Below, in pieces: positions 61,001 to 64,000 of a stretch of 64,000 nt of DNA. Positions within the stretch are counted from its first letter, which is position 1; each line of letters opens with the position of its first letter. A model generated the notes under the pieces. It searched no databases. It was not told the origin of the DNA and worked only from the letters and a program-made list of their open reading frames with translations. The stretch comes from Lanius collurio. Taxonomy: Eukaryota; Chordata; Aves; Passeriformes; Laniidae. Position numbers and translations under genes: made by a program. The DNA lies in NCBI GenBank assembly GCA_020086605.1, contig JACBWW010000020.1, positions 16,584,776 to 16,648,775 of the forward strand, written 5' to 3'.

Positions 61001-64000
61001 ACTCACCTGTTGACTCATACACTGGCATTTGTAGTTGTATTTTAGGGCAGAAGAAACGTCTTTAAGCTTCTGCCCCTCAAGTTTTTTTTCTTCTTCTTAT
61101 GTGCTCTGCAACCATCTGTCCCTTGCATAGAAAGAGCAGGGGAACATGTTTTCCCATTCCACGTGTATTTGCAGTGCACAGCTTTTTGTAGCTAGCAGCA
61201 GCAGCCAGATAATTACCTCCTCTACTGCACAGGGGGGAAAGACTTTATCAACTTGGACATCACACCCAAGTGAAACTGCAGTCACCTGGTGTCCATGTCA
61301 CTGCTGGCTGAACAAAAGGAATTCACTGAGGTGTAGATGGATTGCTAAGCCTAGGGCTGTTACAGAAAGCTCTCAGGTTGTGAGTAAATTTTGGATGGAG
61401 TGAGTTTTTCAGTCAAGAATATATAGCGTGATTAGTAATTGTATGTGGCAATAATTTAATACAGAAACTGCAGTCTTCTCACTCTTGTGATCTCCAGACA
61501 GGCTCAGTCTTTTCTGCCTGATGTTGCTGTATGAGAAACAAACCCTCAGTGATGATTTACAATGACTGCCTGATTCAATAATTTCTTTTTTGTTGTGTCT
61601 TGCCTACATTATTACTTTCTTAATATAATTTTAATAAAACTGTCATTGTGGCTCCTCTGTTATAACATTTTGCTAGAAGGCTTTTTCCCACTGTTGTATG
61701 GATTTTTCAAATGAGAAATCTGCACTAGCTTTGCAACAATATGTTTAGAAATGCAGTTTTACACAGAGGCAATTTGGGGATGGGATATACAATCAAGTTT
61801 GAAGCATCTAATTGGAATGCTCAGAAATACCTCTCACTTTCCATTTGCACATTCAAACCTTCCACATTTTGAGTTTTGCCCAAAATCTGCCTCATGCAAG
61901 CCTTCTTTTGAGAACCACAAATGCATTTTATAGTGAATACACAGGGAGATGTTCTATATGGTTTAAATGAGAAAGATTCAAAACCAGTGTAGCTGTAGCT
62001 TCCATGACAGGGTAGAATTGCTTCTATTCCTAATAGCTGTGATTTTTATCTGAAGATTTTTATTATTCCGTGATGGTGTGGGAAACAAAGATTTTCTTCT
62101 TTTGTCCCATTATACCCATTAGATCCTAACCAGCAGCAGTGCTCTGGGTAGGATATAAACTGTTGCATTTGGATTTCCTTTGCACTAAAACAGATGTTTC
62201 TTCTTGGGAGTTTTTAATTTGTAAGTACAGTGTTCTGAATCTATTATTAGGATCTAGATCCAGTTGTCAGATGATTATGTACGGTCTCAGTTTGAAAACC
62301 ATCTTGTAGAAGTTAAGTGTCACATTTCTGGAGTGTGAGTGCACACATACTTGTATATAGACACACACATGCACTTGCATACTTTTTATTTGTACATAAA
62401 CCCTCTTGTTCCTCCTAGTTAGCTCTTAATTGTACAAAAGTGACCTGACTAAAGCAGAAATTAACTGCTCCCTTGTATTAATATCCATAGGAAAAAGAGG
62501 AAAGTTAGAGGAAGATTTTGTGGGATACTTTTATTCATTGAGAAGATGTGTTGAGGATATATAGGAGGAACATACTCCAGCTCGAGTTGCAAATTGAATT
62601 CTTGTCATGATTCTTTGTCTAAGTACAGAATGGATGAAGAAGAGTAAAATTATAGTTTGAATCCTTAAGTCACCAGAAGAGAATTTGAATGCATTGAGTA
62701 AGCACTTCTTGTTAAAAGATATCAGTAAAAAGGTGATCTCTTTCAAGATGAGAGGCACACTTAACATGCTGTGCATCCTTTTCCAAGCCAACTCAAAGAG
62801 GCCAAAGTCACATTGATGGAAAATAACCACAACAATCTGTAACAATTTTCAGGAAGAGGTTTTGGGAATAACAAGTATGCCTAAATCTAAAGCCAGAAAC
62901 AGTGGTTGTTCTCCTCCATCATATATATAGTAAGAGTCTAAGGTTTGGTAGTTGCAAGACTATCCCTGAATCCTTTTATGGGAGCTGGCTTCTAGAGCAT
63001 CTTCTAAAATTTTCCTCTGTGGGAATACATAAATTCTTAGTTAAAAAAAATGCCATACAACATGATGTCCTGCCCAGAGACCATGCACATGTCTTGTTTA
63101 GCACTAAATTTACTCTCTTCTGTATCTTCTGATATTGTACATGTACAATAGCCAGTGATTGAATACAGATTCCTTAGTGCTGTTAGGCTTGCTAAATGTA
63201 ATTATGACATATGGAAAAAGAGTGTAAAATGGTGAGATCCTTGCCCAGCTTCCTCTGAAGATGCTAATTAAAGCGATGTCAGAATTATGAAAGCATACAA
63301 AATCAGTCCAGGAAAATAACACTGCCAGTAGCTGTTCCTGTGTTAGAATTCTAGACAGTCCCTGGAGATCATAGAGAAAAAAAATCTGCTATGATTGCGA
63401 AAAGAACAGTAACTGAATAAAACCAAGTGAATGCCACTTTCTTTCTTCAGCTTATTTTGTACCCAAGACAAAAATCTAAATTTCACCTTTATGTCTCTGT
63501 GTATAGAAGAGCATCTCACACAAATCTATTTTGGCAGATACATAAAATTTATTCACAAGCTTTGTTCAACTTATAAAATTTAATTAGATCTTGTAGTATT
63601 TGTACTTGTTATAAATTCCATTATGCAGAACATTCACTGAACCGTGTACCTGTAGGATTTAATTATGTCAGCTATTATTAAACTGTGGAATGGAAAAGAC
63701 ATGCATAAAGATTTCCTGCATGTTATCAAGGAGACCAGTTGTGACAAAGTCACCAATTTTACCCCTGCGATGTCTTTGCATTGTGTTGGCATGTAATGGA
63801 GTCAATAATTCCTGACTATGTTCAAAATACTATTTCCTCAGACCTTACAATGCTATAGCTGCAGGATTTTTGTGAATGAAGGAAACCTAAGGGAAGTGAA
63901 GACATCTAATGCACTCCCGCATCCTGCACGTGCTAAGAGGACTTGGTGTAACTATCCCAGACGTAACCTGAATCCCTATCTAGACAGCAAATCATTCACT
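55070..64000. other. intergenic desert, no gene recognised
   Basis: AT-rich DNA with short chance ORFs only. A weak CA/TG-rich patch lies near 62,340-62,380. The last 450 bases (about 63,540-63,900) are AT-rich and free of visible repeats, with many TAAT words, and could be a conserved non-coding block. No exon of a neighbouring gene such as USP46 is seen. Confidence 0.5.

Overview
This is vertebrate nuclear DNA, almost certainly from a bird and probably a songbird. Introns are long and AT-rich, only short ORFs occur outside exons, and the interspersed repeats are CR1 LINE copies of several ages. A tRNA-Ile-headed SINE with a CR1-type tail (40.29-40.44 kb) resembles the TguSINE1 type described from zebra finch. 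There are no bacterial features, CRISPR arrays or operons.

Region 1 (1 to about 9.6 kb, + strand) is the 3' part of one protein-coding gene, SPATA18/MIEAP (mitochondria-eating protein). Nine exons can be joined in phase from 551 to 8884. They total 999 coding bases (332 residues plus stop): a coiled-coil stretch, an Arg/Ser-rich linker, the conserved MIEAP C-terminal domain, and a second Arg/Ser-rich tail ending in a terminal exon with only 8 coding bases. The 5' exons lie outside the window. A 3' UTR with a candidate AATAAA follows.

Region 2 (9.8-12.73 kb, + strand) is a long, decayed CR1 LINE. It carries traces of the endonuclease and reverse transcriptase, but both active sites are altered and the frame is broken.

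Region 3 (12.7-64 kb) is a gene-poor intergenic desert. From memory of human 4q12, the interval between SPATA18 and USP46 is also large, so a desert here fits. It holds an ancient CR1/L3-like antisense relic (18.5-18.85 kb), a weak CR1 scrap (33.5 kb), a 45-bp tandem duplication (36.54 kb), a CR1 3' end (37.1 kb), a GC-richer patch (38.0-39.7 kb), the SINE (40.3 kb), an antisense CR1 fragment (42.76-43.63 kb), a (TAA)n microsatellite (44.04 kb) and an old CR1 fragment (48.88-49.2 kb). One isolated exon-like open block (54,909-55,065) is not explained by any recognised gene. A few AT-rich, homeodomain-motif-rich stretches are candidate conserved non-coding elements.

The window shows one gene and layered retroposon history. 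I found no multi-gene system. The items most worth a second look are the orphan exon-like block, the SPATA18 alternative C-terminus, the CpG-dense SPATA18 exon, and the SINE lying close to a CR1 3' end with the same tail type.
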